A stretch of DNA of 64,000 nucleotides. It comes from Paraburkholderia sp. Ac-20340. Its GTDB lineage: Bacteria > Pseudomonadota > Gammaproteobacteria > Burkholderiales > Burkholderiaceae. The notes below the pieces were generated by a model. The model ran no database searches. It saw nothing but the letters and a program-made list of their open reading frames with translations, and had not been told where the DNA came from. The stretch is taken from positions 62,001 through 126,000 of the forward strand of contig NZ_JAAGPR010000010.1 of assembly GCF_017104965.1 (NCBI RefSeq), in the 5' to 3' direction. Position 1 is the stretch's first letter; each line of letters begins with the position of its first letter. The translations under genes and the position numbers were made by a program. Positions 33,165-42,249 of the stretch are shown piece by piece.

Positions 33165-33215
33165 GACTGGAATGGCTTGCCACTTCTTCGGGGCCTTATT
33201 TCGAGCTGTTGCTGT

Positions 33216-33992
33216 TCACAGTGCGGCGCTGCGTTGTTGACGCAGCAGCCACCAGAACGTGAGTCCAATCACGATGAACGGTACGCAAATCGCCGCGAGC
33301 ACGGCCGTCAAGTGCAGGAGATTGCCGTTCGCGAGCCACGCGGCGAACCAGTCGGAGCGAATCAGCCCGAGATAATAGCGCAGCGTTATGGCGATCGCGA
33401 TCAGGGCGCGAATTACCCAGCCGCCGACGCCGATTTTGATGGGCACGGCGCTGGCGCCCTTGCCCAGGTTCGGGCGTGCCGGCAACTCCCACTCGAAAGG
33501 CAACGACTTCGGATCGAGCCAGCGCACACGCGCGAATTGTCGATAGACGATGATGAAAGCCGGTATCTGGAGTACGGCGAGCAACACGAAGACGAAGCTG
33601 AAGGCCGGATCGCGAGCCGGGGTGCCCGTCGCGAACCAGACCGCGCAGATGGCCATCGCTATGAACAGGCATGCAGCAGCGTGGGTGCTCCATCGGAAAA
33701 GCCGGATGGCCCAGAGTTTGCCGGACCGGCAGCCCATTCCGATCAGCAGCATCAAAGCGGCAGCTATGCCGATCTCCTCCAGCATATATTGCTCAAATGG
33801 GAATCCGGCAAAATCGGCGAAGCACGAATAGACTTCCACGAGCGTGCCGCCGGCTGCGAGGAAGAATGCGCCCGCCGCGATTGCCGCTCCCCATGGCGCA
33901 CCTGGTGGCCGGTTTCCCGGGCGCTCGCCTTTCGCGGAATGCGTGCTTCGTACGTGTCCAGCGGCGTCGCGACGGTGTTTTGTCGTCGTCAT
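33216..33992 (-). CDS. Multi-spanning membrane protein, possible immunity protein
   Basis: 258 residues with about six hydrophobic segments (for example AAIAAGAFFLAAGGTLVEV, IGIAAALMLLIGMG, AACLFIAMAICAVWFA, FVFVLLAVLQIPAFIIVY, and a C-terminal AICVPFIVIGLTFWWLL). A basic, hydrophilic N-terminus of about 30 residues precedes TM1. No family was recognised. The ATG overlaps the stop of the upstream gene (ATGA), so the two are translationally coupled. Membrane-spanning partners of membrane-targeting type VI effectors are usually immunity proteins, and this pair fits that pattern; the role is inference. Confidence 0.7.
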   Translation of the reverse strand: MTTTKHRRDAAGHVRSTHSAKGERPGNRPPGAPWGAAIAAGAFFLAAGGTLVEVYSCFADFAGFPFEQYMLEEIGIAAALMLLIGMGCRSGKLWAIRLFRWSTHAAACLFIAMAICAVWFATGTPARDPAFSFVFVLLAVLQIPAFIIVYRQFARVRWLDPKSLPFEWELPARPNLGKGASAVPIKIGVGGWVIRALIAIAITLRYYLGLIRSDWFAAWLANGNLLHLTAVLAAICVPFIVIGLTFWWLLRQQRSAAL

Positions 33993-35155
33993 TGTGTCAC
34001 TTCCGTTTTAGGGCGCACCGCGACCTGGAACTGCATCATGGGGTGGGCGATTCCTGCGACTTGCGCGGCGGTTTGGGCGGGCACCAGCAACTGGGCTGGA
34101 TGATGTGGGTCTGGCGTGGGAGTAGGCGGTGGAAGCCTGTCGTGCCACGCCTTTTCGCTTGCCTGCAAACCGTCGCTCAGGCTGGGAGGATCAATGCCGT
34201 AGACGCTCATACCATAGATCGTACCTGCATAGGCTGGCAATCCAATCGTTCGCAGTACGACAAGTTTGCGACTGGCAACAGTGAGCTTGGACTGGGCGCG
34301 AAGCAGATTCTTGTCCAGCTTGTTGGCTTTCGCCCGCATACGCTGGATTTTGGTCGTGATGTTGGACTGATTGAGCTTTGTCGCATGTGCCTGGCTATAG
34401 GCATCGATCGCTTCACGCTGACTGGCCAGACGCGCCGTTGTTGTCTCGATCCGGTTGGAGGCGGCGGCAACGGTTCGCGCAGTCTGACCGGCTTCGCGCA
34501 CCGTTGAGAGACCACTGAGCGCGAGATCAGGAAGTGCAAGCCACGGAGCAACGGCTTCGACCATCTGGTAGTGCCAGGAACTGGCGAGTTCCCGTTTGCG
34601 CAATTCGTTGCCCGTGACCTCGTAATAGAACATCCTGCCATCTTCGCTCAGTAGTGCAAGTGCGGCGGCACCCGCCACGATGCCGAGCACCGCGGGTGCA
34701 AGCGCGACCGTTCCCGCAAGGAGCGAGGCCATTGCTACAACGCCCGACAGGACGCCGAGCACGTCGACTGCGGTGGCTGCACCATCGAATGCCGTTTTGT
34801 GGTTCTCGACGAATTGGGCCGCCGATGACCGCGCCTGACCAAGGTCGGCGAGCACGCGGCTGGCCGTCTGTGCGATGGCATTTCCGCCGCCGCGCGGGTT
34901 TTGCTGTGCGGATCGCGCTGTAGACCCCCCTGCAAAGCCAACGGGGAAAAACGGCGGACGTTGAATCGACACGACGAGGTCCGTCGTATCGCCGTCGTTG
35001 TCGGGTATTGCACTTTTAAGGCGGGTCGCGCCGGAGCCATCGAAAAAAATCACGCCTGCGTGATGACCGAGCACGCTACCGGCAAAATTTGACAGATGGG
35101 CCGCGGCATCTGGCCTGTGACAGTACGGCTCCCAGCGGGACGGGGCATTCGGCAT
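33989..35155 (-). CDS. Putative type VI-associated effector with central hydrophobic domain
   Basis: 388 residues from ATG 35155; a TTG at 35203 would add 16 residues. Residues about 1-100 are polar and glycine-rich. A strongly hydrophobic block follows (DVLGVLSGVVAMASLLAG and APAVLGIVAGAAALALL, about residues 130-170), then a long helical, probably coiled-coil region (about 205-310) and a proline-rich tail (PPPTPTPDPHH). No signal peptide is visible. No known toxin domain was recognised. It diverges from vgrG and is coupled to a membrane protein gene, so a pore-forming or membrane-acting effector is a reasonable hypothesis. A structural accessory protein is the alternative. Confidence 0.6.
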   Translation of the reverse strand: MPNAPSRWEPYCHRPDAAAHLSNFAGSVLGHHAGVIFFDGSGATRLKSAIPDNDGDTTDLVVSIQRPPFFPVGFAGGSTARSAQQNPRGGGNAIAQTASRVLADLGQARSSAAQFVENHKTAFDGAATAVDVLGVLSGVVAMASLLAGTVALAPAVLGIVAGAAALALLSEDGRMFYYEVTGNELRKRELASSWHYQMVEAVAPWLALPDLALSGLSTVREAGQTARTVAAASNRIETTTARLASQREAIDAYSQAHATKLNQSNITTKIQRMRAKANKLDKNLLRAQSKLTVASRKLVVLRTIGLPAYAGTIYGMSVYGIDPPSLSDGLQASEKAWHDRLPPPTPTPDPHHPAQLLVPAQTAAQVAGIAHPMMQFQVAVRPKTEVTQ

Positions 35156-35469
35156 GGCGATAATGGAGTCGTCACAGAAACTGAAGGCCGCGACCCACTG
35201 CAAACCGGAAAGCGGGCATACCTATACTCGCGGGGAGGAGTGGAATATACGCGAGAATGCGGGGATCAGACAATGGCCGCGATTTTAATCGCAATTATTT
35301 CCTTAATATTCGATTACAGGAAATAATTTCCTGATTCCAGAAAATGTTAAACGTCGATGACTTAAATCAATTCGCATAATAAATCGTATTTTGGAATTTT
35401 ACGTAGTTGATTGGAGATTGTTTCCGTTAATATTGCGCGATTTCCTTGCGCGATATCCCGGGGCATCTC
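35156..35469. promoter_or_regulatory. AT-rich divergent region before vgrG
   Basis: 314 nt with no convincing gene. From about 35275 to 35445 the sequence is much more AT-rich than its surroundings. It contains an 11-bp perfect inverted repeat at 35293-35328 (AATTATTTCCT / AGGAAATAATT, 14-nt loop). The composition resembles promoters of acquired type VI islands that are bound by H-NS-like proteins. Confidence 0.6.
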
Positions 35470-37581
35470 ATGCAAATGTCCGACCTCTCGAGCTTCGTCC
35501 AGCTTCAGAACAATCGCCTGTTTTCTATCGACGCCTCGCCGGAAGGACTGTCGCAGCTGGTGCTCGTCGATTTTCACGGCACCGAAGGCATCTCGCAGCT
35601 ATTCGATTTCCACCTGCATCTCGCCTCGCAGGACGCGAATATCGAACTCAAGAAAATGATCGGCGAGCCAGTTACCGTGACGCTGCAACTGACCAGCGCC
35701 ATCGCAAGTTCTGAAGAGCGATATTTTCACGGATACGTCACAAACTTCTCGCATCTGGATACCGATGGCGGCCTTGCGACCTATAGCGCAACGATCCGGC
35801 CGTGGCTCTGGATGCTTTCCCGCCGGCAGGACATCCGCATATTCCAGGAACAAAACGTTCAAACAATTCTTTCGAGCGTGTTTCAGGAATACGGCACGAT
35901 TGCCTCGTATGATTTTCAACTTGCCAGGGAAACACCTGTTCGCAGTTACTGCACGCAGTATCGTGAAACCGATCTGGACTTCGCGTTGCGGTTGATGCAG
36001 GAAGAGGGCTTGTTTTTCTACTTCGAGCATTCAAGGAACGCTCACAAACTCATCGTGACCGACAGCTCGACCAATGCGAAAGCGATCGATGGCACGAGCG
36101 CGCAATTGACGTATTCGCAGGGCGATACGCTCGATGACGTGGACGTCGTGACGTCCTTCGTGTCGACGCGGGAACTGGCGCCGGGCAGCGTCGCGCTGAA
36201 GGCGGCTGATTACAAGGTGCCGGGCGCGCGGCGGCTCCAGTCGAGCAAGACCGGTGTCGATCAGGGCAAGGTGCCTTCCTATGAGATTTACGACTACGTC
36301 GGTCCGCAAGGATTTGCGAACAGCGACCGGGGCCAGGAACTCGCAAGCTTCCGCGCAGAAGCGCTCGCTGCCAACAGCAAGATATTTACCGGCGCGAGCA
36401 ACAGCCGCCGGCTGATGCCGCTGCGTTATTTCCAGCTCGAAGATCACTACGATCATGACGACACGCAGCCCGAGGACCGGCAGTTCGTGCTTCTCGCGGT
36501 CAACCATTCCGGCCAGAATAATTACCAGGCGGGTTCGGGTTCGGCGTCGTATGGCTGCAGTTTTACCTGCATGCGCAAGAAGATCCCCTACCGGCCGCTA
36601 TTGAACGTCGCGCGGCCGACGATCCCCGGTCCGCAGACGGCCGTTGTGGTGGGGCCGAAAGGCGAGGAAATCTACACGGATTCGCTGGGGCGCGTGAAGG
36701 TCCAGTTTCATTGGGACCGGCTGGGCGAGAACGATCATCGTAGCTCCTGCTGGGTTCGTGTCGGGCAGCAATGGGCGGGAAGCGGCTTTGGGATGATCCA
36801 GATTCCGCGGATCGGCGAAGAGGTGGTCGTGTTGTTTCTCGATGGAAATCCTGATCGGCCACTCGTCATCTCGCGCGTCTACAACGCCCAGAATATGCCG
36901 CCCTGGAGTTTGCCCGCGAACGCGACGCAAAGTGGCATGCTCAGCCGTTCCAGCAAGGGCGCGACATCGGCTAACGCCAATGCGATCCGCTTCGAAGACA
37001 AGATGGGGCAGGAGGAAGTCTGGATTCACGCGGAGAAGGATCAGCGCATCGAGGTCGAGAACGACGAATCGCATACGGTGGGGAACGACCGTAGCAAGAC
37101 CGTTGAACATGATGAGACGGTGCAGGTCGGTAATAACCGGACGGAGACGGTCGGGAATAGCGAGACGATCGCGGTCGGCGTGGATCGGACCGAGACGGTT
37201 GGCAATAATGAAACGTTGACGGTCGGTGGCAATCGCACGGAAATCATCAAGGGGATGGAGAACCTCGTGATCGCGCTGACCTCGACGGAGACCGTGGGGC
37301 TTGCAAAGGCATTGACGGTAGGTGGTGGCTACCAGGTGACGGTAGCGGGAGCCGTCAACACGTCTGCTGGCCTGGCGAGCGCAGAAGAGGTCGGACTGTC
37401 GAAGTCGACAATGGTGGGGAAAACCTACACGATCACTGCCGGAGACCGCATTGAACTCAGGACCGGTAGCGCCTCGCTGATTCTTGAAAGCAGCGGACAG
37501 ATTACCTTGCGCGGAACGCAGTTGCTGATCGAAGGCTCCGGGCCGGTACAGATCAACGGCAAGGATGTCGATATCAACTGA
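35470..37581 (+). CDS. vgrG: Type VI secretion tip protein VgrG (TssI)
   Basis: 703 residues from ATG 35470, with GGGG 6 nt upstream; the TTG at 35446 is less likely. The N-terminal gp27-like domain (phage GPD, about 20-390) is followed by a gp5 OB fold (YTDSLGRVKVQFHWDRLGE, SCWVRVGQQWAGSGFGMIQI, PRIGEEVVVLFLDGNPDRP). Next come DUF2345-type sequence and a series of short beta-helix repeats of VGNNRTETVGNSETIAVG type (about 535-595). The C-terminus has no added enzymatic domain. VgrG trimers form the spike that carries PAAR-capped effectors, here encoded immediately downstream. Confidence 0.96.
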   Translation: MQMSDLSSFVQLQNNRLFSIDASPEGLSQLVLVDFHGTEGISQLFDFHLHLASQDANIELKKMIGEPVTVTLQLTSAIASSEERYFHGYVTNFSHLDTDGGLATYSATIRPWLWMLSRRQDIRIFQEQNVQTILSSVFQEYGTIASYDFQLARETPVRSYCTQYRETDLDFALRLMQEEGLFFYFEHSRNAHKLIVTDSSTNAKAIDGTSAQLTYSQGDTLDDVDVVTSFVSTRELAPGSVALKAADYKVPGARRLQSSKTGVDQGKVPSYEIYDYVGPQGFANSDRGQELASFRAEALAANSKIFTGASNSRRLMPLRYFQLEDHYDHDDTQPEDRQFVLLAVNHSGQNNYQAGSGSASYGCSFTCMRKKIPYRPLLNVARPTIPGPQTAVVVGPKGEEIYTDSLGRVKVQFHWDRLGENDHRSSCWVRVGQQWAGSGFGMIQIPRIGEEVVVLFLDGNPDRPLVISRVYNAQNMPPWSLPANATQSGMLSRSSKGATSANANAIRFEDKMGQEEVWIHAEKDQRIEVENDESHTVGNDRSKTVEHDETVQVGNNRTETVGNSETIAVGVDRTETVGNNETLTVGGNRTEIIKGMENLVIALTSTETVGLAKALTVGGGYQVTVAGAVNTSAGLASAEEVGLSKSTMVGKTYTITAGDRIELRTGSASLILESSGQITLRGTQLLIEGSGPVQINGKDVDIN

Positions 37582-37592
37582 GCCCTCTCGCG

Positions 37593-39011
37593 ATGGAATT
37601 CGTCAATCACACGCCATTTCCCGCGCTGGCATTCGAGGGAGTCGATCAGCACGATCAGCAGTTTCACGTCGTTGTCCTGCGCCAGACCTTCGATCTCACG
37701 GAAGATGGCCCGCTATACGCCGACGAGCAGTCGCCTTTGTCTGTCGAGGACACCTGGTTCGGAGAGCCTGGTCGCAGCGGCGTGCGGGAAGAGAGTGACC
37801 TCTGCCAGTTCAAGCCGAAATGCGATGTCATCGTCAACGGCGCAGCGTATTCCCCAGCCAGCCGCGCGATGGGGCGCTTTCGTGTCGGACTGGTCGTGCG
37901 CGCGCCCGACGCGCCTGAGCGCGCGCTTCCCGCGTCGCCGCAGGGGCTGAATCCGCTGTTGCCGCCGTCGCCCGCGGCAATGGCGCAATGGGAGCAGGAG
38001 TGTGCTGCCGTGCGTGGCGTGACGCAATCTGGCGTCACGCTGATCGACAAGGTTCTCGACGTCACGGGTGAGCGTGTTCTCGTGAGATCGGCCTTCGCGA
38101 CGTCATGGTTGGCACGGATCTGCCGCGGGTTGACGCTTGGCTTGATGCGACCCGTCCCGTGGTCGTTGTCCAGGCCTGTTCCGTGCCGCTCAATTCCATT
38201 GCGACCCGAACTGGCATTTGGCGGCGAGTGTCGGGTGTCGGCTGGTTCCCCGGTCGCCGCCAGGGTGCCGCAGCGACACCGCTTTCCTGACGCACAGGGC
38301 GACATGGGGCCGGTCGCTCATACCGCATTTCCAGAGAATCCCATCGGTGCCGGTTGGTCAGAGGGTTGGTATCTGGATGCCGCCCAGATCAAGACCTTGA
38401 AAGCGCCGCAGTTCGAGTGGCCGGATGCGCCGTTCGATCTATCCGTTTTCGAGCAGGCAATATCGGGGCGACCGTTGCCAAAGCAGCAGCGCGTCGCCTG
38501 CCTTGGCGTGCGCGCCAAAGGGCATCCGGAGCGAGCAAAGCTTGTGGGCACGATCGACGAGTCCTTCGTTGCGAGTAGCCGGTGGCTCCCCGATGACTTC
38601 GATTTTTCGGTCTGGAATGCGGCGCCGCCTGACCAGCAGATCGCGTATCCCCAAGGCGCTGAAGTGTTCGAATTGACTAACCTGTTTCCAGCGGATGCCA
38701 CGGGTGTCACGCTCGACGATCAGGGCAATAGCATGATGCGATTTGCGTTGCCCGAACATCTGGCGTTCGTGCGGGTGCGGCTGGAGAGTGGCGCCTGGTT
38801 CCGGCTGCCGATGAATATCGATACGGTATCGATCGACACGGAACGCAGGCAGCTCTGCCTGGTGTGGCGGAGGATCGTTGCGAAGACCCGTGAAGCGCCG
38901 ATTCGTGTCCTTGAGGCAGGCATTCTTTCTGCCGCGCAGCGTCGCGAGCGAGAGCGGCTGTTCACCGAATTCGACGCTCAGGCACGTCGCATGGAGGCGC
39001 GCTATGCCTAA
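37593..39011 (+). CDS. DUF2169 domain protein, type VI effector adaptor
   Basis: 472 residues beginning EFVNHTPFPALAFEGVDQHD, the usual DUF2169 start, with FGECR/FGGECRVS-like and NPIGAGW segments near the middle (PELAFGGECRVS, FPENPIGAGWSEG). DUF2169 proteins are encoded between VgrG and PAAR-effector genes and are thought to act as chaperones or adaptors loading the effector onto VgrG. The gene begins 11 nt after vgrG and overlaps the PAAR-effector gene by 8 nt, which fits co-translation of adaptor and cargo. Confidence 0.9.
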   Translation: MEFVNHTPFPALAFEGVDQHDQQFHVVVLRQTFDLTEDGPLYADEQSPLSVEDTWFGEPGRSGVREESDLCQFKPKCDVIVNGAAYSPASRAMGRFRVGLVVRAPDAPERALPASPQGLNPLLPPSPAAMAQWEQECAAVRGVTQSGVTLIDKVLDVTGERVLVRSAFATSWLARICRGLTLGLMRPVPWSLSRPVPCRSIPLRPELAFGGECRVSAGSPVAARVPQRHRFPDAQGDMGPVAHTAFPENPIGAGWSEGWYLDAAQIKTLKAPQFEWPDAPFDLSVFEQAISGRPLPKQQRVACLGVRAKGHPERAKLVGTIDESFVASSRWLPDDFDFSVWNAAPPDQQIAYPQGAEVFELTNLFPADATGVTLDDQGNSMMRFALPEHLAFVRVRLESGAWFRLPMNIDTVSIDTERRQLCLVWRRIVAKTREAPIRVLEAGILSAAQRRERERLFTEFDAQARRMEARYA

Positions 39012-40554
39012 ACCCGGCGCGCACAAGATCGGTGAATTCAAGGCTGTATCGACCGCTCCTTCGATAAACAAGACCCAGGTGGGAAGCAGCGTCGTACCTT
39101 TGCCGTATCCGACGACGCAAGACCTGGGCAGTAGTGTCGGCGTTGTGCCGAGCGTTCGTTTTCGAGGTACGCCAGCCTATGTGCTCGATCAGAGCACGCA
39201 GCCCAGTTGCACGGGTGACAGTGCCGGCGCGCTCAAAGGCGTGAAATCGGGCACGGTAAACGGCGAGGTGAAGCCAACCAGCGCGAGCGCCACGGTGCGT
39301 GCAGGTGGAAAGTATGTGGTGCGTGCCGGCGATAGCAATACGATGAACGGCGGGAACAACCCGGGGATCTATGTCGTTGCTCCGGGACCTTCCGGTGCAT
39401 CAGCCAAATCAGCGGCTGGCGGCGCGGATCAGTCACGCCAGCCTGATGCCACACCTGCTGAGCAGTCGTTTGCCGACAAGGTCAAACAGACCGCGAAGGA
39501 ACTGGCTCAAGGCTACAAGGAGAATGTGTCGCCTTTGCTGCACGAAGGCGCTGAGAAGGCCATGGACGCCGGCGGCAAGGTCGCGGGCGCAGGCGGTGTA
39601 ACGATGCTGGCAGGCGCCGGCGTCGCTGCGACGGGCGTGGGCGCGCCGGTTGCCGCCGGGATGGAAGTGGTCGGTGGTGCAGGCGTAACAGTGGGTGGTG
39701 CTGTCGGCACGGTTGGCGGCATCACGGACGCCGGAGCCAGCACGATGGATACCGCGGCCGACTGGATATTGACAGGCAAGACGCCTGACTTTGTCGGCGC
39801 TGCTATGGGCATCGTAGAAAACGCGGTGATCAATCGCCTCACATCGATGATACCGGGAAGCAAAGCGGTCGTTTCTGAGGCGAAGGCGCTTAAGGCTGAG
39901 GCAAAGACAGAGGCGGATGCTCTCAAACGGGAAGAGAAGCAGGCTGAGAGGACGGCGAAACGCACGGAGCGTTCTGGTGGCAAGGACAACGTGAACGTGC
40001 CAGGTCGCGGCAGCGACGCGGGTCGTTGTCGACTTCGCCCTTATCGCGAGGGCTGCCCTAACGGTGCTACGCCGCACCACGTAGTTCCCGACCATTGTTT
40101 CAAGCAACCGGGCGAGCAAGGCGAATATTATCGTGGCGCGATCCGGCATGCCGATGGGCTGTCCGTTTGCGTGGATGGGAAGACGAAAGCGAGTGCTGCG
40201 AATGGGGCGACGGTCAAGCAGAACGGCAGAAGACTTGTTCAGTATTATCGTGAACTGGCTCAGCATGGCCAGATACATGCCCGCTTCGATATTATCGAAG
40301 CTGGGCTTGGCAGGATTGGCACTCCGCGCGGTACCGCGACGCTGGGGCAACTGGAGGATATCGGTGCCGGTGTGGTGTCGCAGGTTACCGGTTGCAAGAA
40401 GGAAGATCTGAAGCGTCAATTGCGTGAATATCATCAATCCAAAGGGCTGTCGCCAGCTACGAAACTGCGGGCGGATCCGTTTGGCAGGGCAAAGAATCTG
40501 AACCCCTCGAATATGGGTGTGCCAGACCAGAACGGCGGTGGCTTCGGGTTCTAG
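39004..40554 (+). CDS. PAAR-like (DUF4150) effector with C-terminal HNH/GHH-type nuclease domain
   Basis: 516 residues from ATG 39004. Residues about 20-130 are a PAAR-like DUF4150 domain (VPLPYPTTQDLGSSV, the GDSNTMNGGNNPG motif). A glycine/alanine-rich hydrophobic stretch (about 190-250) could insert in membranes. The C-terminal domain (about 335-470) has CPNGATPHHVVPDHCF, LSVCVDG and HGQIHARFD, resembling Tox-GHH2-type HNH/endonuclease VII toxins, with HH and HxxxH as likely metal ligands. It should be delivered on VgrG and cut nucleic acid in rivals. The open frame extends upstream to 38878 inside the adaptor gene, but homology begins at 39004. Confidence 0.85.
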   Translation: MPKPGAHKIGEFKAVSTAPSINKTQVGSSVVPLPYPTTQDLGSSVGVVPSVRFRGTPAYVLDQSTQPSCTGDSAGALKGVKSGTVNGEVKPTSASATVRAGGKYVVRAGDSNTMNGGNNPGIYVVAPGPSGASAKSAAGGADQSRQPDATPAEQSFADKVKQTAKELAQGYKENVSPLLHEGAEKAMDAGGKVAGAGGVTMLAGAGVAATGVGAPVAAGMEVVGGAGVTVGGAVGTVGGITDAGASTMDTAADWILTGKTPDFVGAAMGIVENAVINRLTSMIPGSKAVVSEAKALKAEAKTEADALKREEKQAERTAKRTERSGGKDNVNVPGRGSDAGRCRLRPYREGCPNGATPHHVVPDHCFKQPGEQGEYYRGAIRHADGLSVCVDGKTKASAANGATVKQNGRRLVQYYRELAQHGQIHARFDIIEAGLGRIGTPRGTATLGQLEDIGAGVVSQVTGCKKEDLKRQLREYHQSKGLSPATKLRADPFGRAKNLNPSNMGVPDQNGGGFGF

Positions 40555-40577
40555 GCGTTTTGCAAGGGAGCAGAAAA

Positions 40578-41537
40578 ATGATAGGTACAGAGGTTTATTT
40601 CATCTCCGGGTGTGCAGTCGAAAGCGATATTGTTTACCTCGCAACTCAGCTTGAGGATGTCGATTCGTCCGAATACACCCATACCCGGATGAGTGCCTAT
40701 GTCGGGCGTCTGGAGCCCGGTCGGCAATGGTTCTATCACGACGTCAACGCAAATATCGTATCTGTGTGTCAGAAGGCACAGAGCGCAACCGAATTAAGGC
40801 AATTGGTTGCGCTCTCGAAAGAAGGCGAGGTCGAACTATGGACTAGCAAAGATGGTTCATCTTCCATGGAGAAGATACCTGATGCTGGCGTGCGCCACGG
40901 TGATCTGGGTTATCTGCGCTCGATTCGTGAGATAGGTAATACGCTGTTTGCATGTGGGTTCAATAGTCAGGTGTATAGGCGACAAGGCGGTGCCTGGATA
41001 TCGCTTGTATCGGCGCCGTTGAAGCATCATCACGCAGCATCGAACGATTATATTGTTTTCAATCAGATTGACGGATTTTCTGAAGAGGACGTGTATGTTG
41101 CTGGATCGAATGGAACGCTGTATCACTGGAATGGCCAGGCATGGAAAAAGATCCCATTGAAGACCGATGAAAATCTTGAGTGTATCCGTTGCTATGGTGT
41201 TGATGATGTATGGATCGGTGGGGCGAATGGGACGTTGTTGAACGGTAATGTGACCAGCGGTTTCAAAGACGTTAGCGATGTGGCAGACAACGAGACGTTC
41301 TGGTCGCTTGCGAAATTCAAAGACAATATCTATCTCGGAACAACCCAAGGCCTGTTTGCATACAACGGCCGCGCCATTGAGCGTGTGGTTACGGGACTCG
41401 TTCCGGAAGTCGAGACTTATACGGTCGATTCGACTGAGGACGCAATCTGGTCGATCGGGGCCAAGGACCTGGTCAGATTTGACGGTGAGGTCTGGACACG
41501 GATCAACCATCCGGATAACCCGCCGATTCAACCGTAA
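40578..41537 (+). CDS. Hypothetical beta-propeller-like protein, possible immunity factor
   Basis: 319 residues from ATG 40578 (GGGAG upstream). The sequence shows repeated short blades of the form VYVAGSNGTLYHWNGQAWKK, VWIGGANGTLLNG, IYLGTTQGLFAYNGRAIE and IWSIGAKDLVRFDGEVWT, spaced about 40 residues apart, as in WD40/Kelch-like propellers. No signal peptide is visible, so it should be cytoplasmic. It starts 24 nt after the nuclease-effector stop in the same operon, the usual place of an immunity gene. Whether it neutralises the nuclease is not shown by sequence. Confidence 0.75.
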   Translation: MIGTEVYFISGCAVESDIVYLATQLEDVDSSEYTHTRMSAYVGRLEPGRQWFYHDVNANIVSVCQKAQSATELRQLVALSKEGEVELWTSKDGSSSMEKIPDAGVRHGDLGYLRSIREIGNTLFACGFNSQVYRRQGGAWISLVSAPLKHHHAASNDYIVFNQIDGFSEEDVYVAGSNGTLYHWNGQAWKKIPLKTDENLECIRCYGVDDVWIGGANGTLLNGNVTSGFKDVSDVADNETFWSLAKFKDNIYLGTTQGLFAYNGRAIERVVTGLVPEVETYTVDSTEDAIWSIGAKDLVRFDGEVWTRINHPDNPPIQP

Positions 41538-41547
41538 GAAGGCCACG

Positions 41548-42060
41548 ATGAGCGAAATGGAACTCGGCACAGAAATCGCGTTGCGCGTGGGATGCTACGG
41601 TATCGGTGCATGGCTGCTTGGATTGGCGAAAGAATTCGCTATTGAGTCACAGGACTTGATGCCTGTTCCCGTGGTTGATTCGAAGATCGCTCTGGTTTCC
41701 AGTATGGGTCTGAGGCTAACGTTGCATCACCCGCATGCGGGTCACGTTGACGACGGCGACCTTGATCGATGGGTCCTAACCGATGCGGAATTCGGGTTCG
41801 CTGGACAGCTTGGGGGGAATTGGTCGTTGCCAGCGCCGTTTGGTATCGAACCGGCAACATGCACGCCTTCCATCGTTTCGGCAGCATTGGGGGATGTTCT
41901 CTCAGGCGTTACGCCGAATGACCTTTCCGCAACGAGTCTGGAGCAGACCTATTTTCTGAAAGACGATCGTGCCGTCGGTATGACGTGGCGGTCAACCTTG
42001 ATTGGCATCGAATCGATGCATGTTGTCAGGCTTGGAATTCCAATGGAGTATGAGAATTGA
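41548..42060 (+). CDS. Hypothetical protein at the end of the vgrG operon
   Basis: 170 residues from ATG 41548, 11 nt after the propeller gene. There is no recognised domain. It is acidic and has features such as LRVGCYGIGAWLLGLAKEF, LTLHHPHAGHVDDGD and AEFGFAGQLGGNWSLPAPF. It could be the immunity protein of the preceding effector, with the propeller protein playing another role, or an accessory. A small soluble protein at the operon end is compatible with immunity function. Confidence 0.65.
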   Translation: MSEMELGTEIALRVGCYGIGAWLLGLAKEFAIESQDLMPVPVVDSKIALVSSMGLRLTLHHPHAGHVDDGDLDRWVLTDAEFGFAGQLGGNWSLPAPFGIEPATCTPSIVSAALGDVLSGVTPNDLSATSLEQTYFLKDDRAVGMTWRSTLIGIESMHVVRLGIPMEYEN

Positions 42061-42249
42061 TGTCTTGTGCCTGCGTTGAAGGACAGAAATAGACACGACC
42101 AGATCATCCCGACAATTCCCCGCTCGAACGTAGTCCTCTCTCCCCCCCACCAAAATAATCGGATAGCAAACGGCGAGTAGCCGGATAGCCCCGATGATTT
42201 TGCAGGTATCCAATGCTCTCAACCCCAAACCCCACAGACAGGACACGTC
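42061..42249 (+). promoter_or_regulatory. antABC promoter region
   Basis: 189 nt between the type VI operon and antA. It contains the direct-repeat operator at 42158-42190 and must carry the ant promoter. No clear terminator was seen for the upstream operon. Confidence 0.6.
42158..42190 (+). promoter_or_regulatory. AraC/XylS-type operator upstream of antA
   Basis: Two direct CGGATAGC repeats (42160-42167 and 42182-42189), 22 bp apart start to start, 61-90 bp before the antA ATG. Read on the minus strand, it gives GCTATCCGGCTACTCG then GTT and a second GCTATCCG. The same arrangement recurs at 53848-53880 upstream of catA with about 28 of 33 positions identical. Two half-sites in tandem at two helical turns are typical of AraC/XylS activators such as AntR. 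Confidence 0.8.

Noticed and set aside
37060-37260. Repeated short segments in vgrG as a possible DNA repeat element
   Set aside because: They are the known beta-helix repeats of VgrG at protein level, not a mobile or CRISPR-like array.
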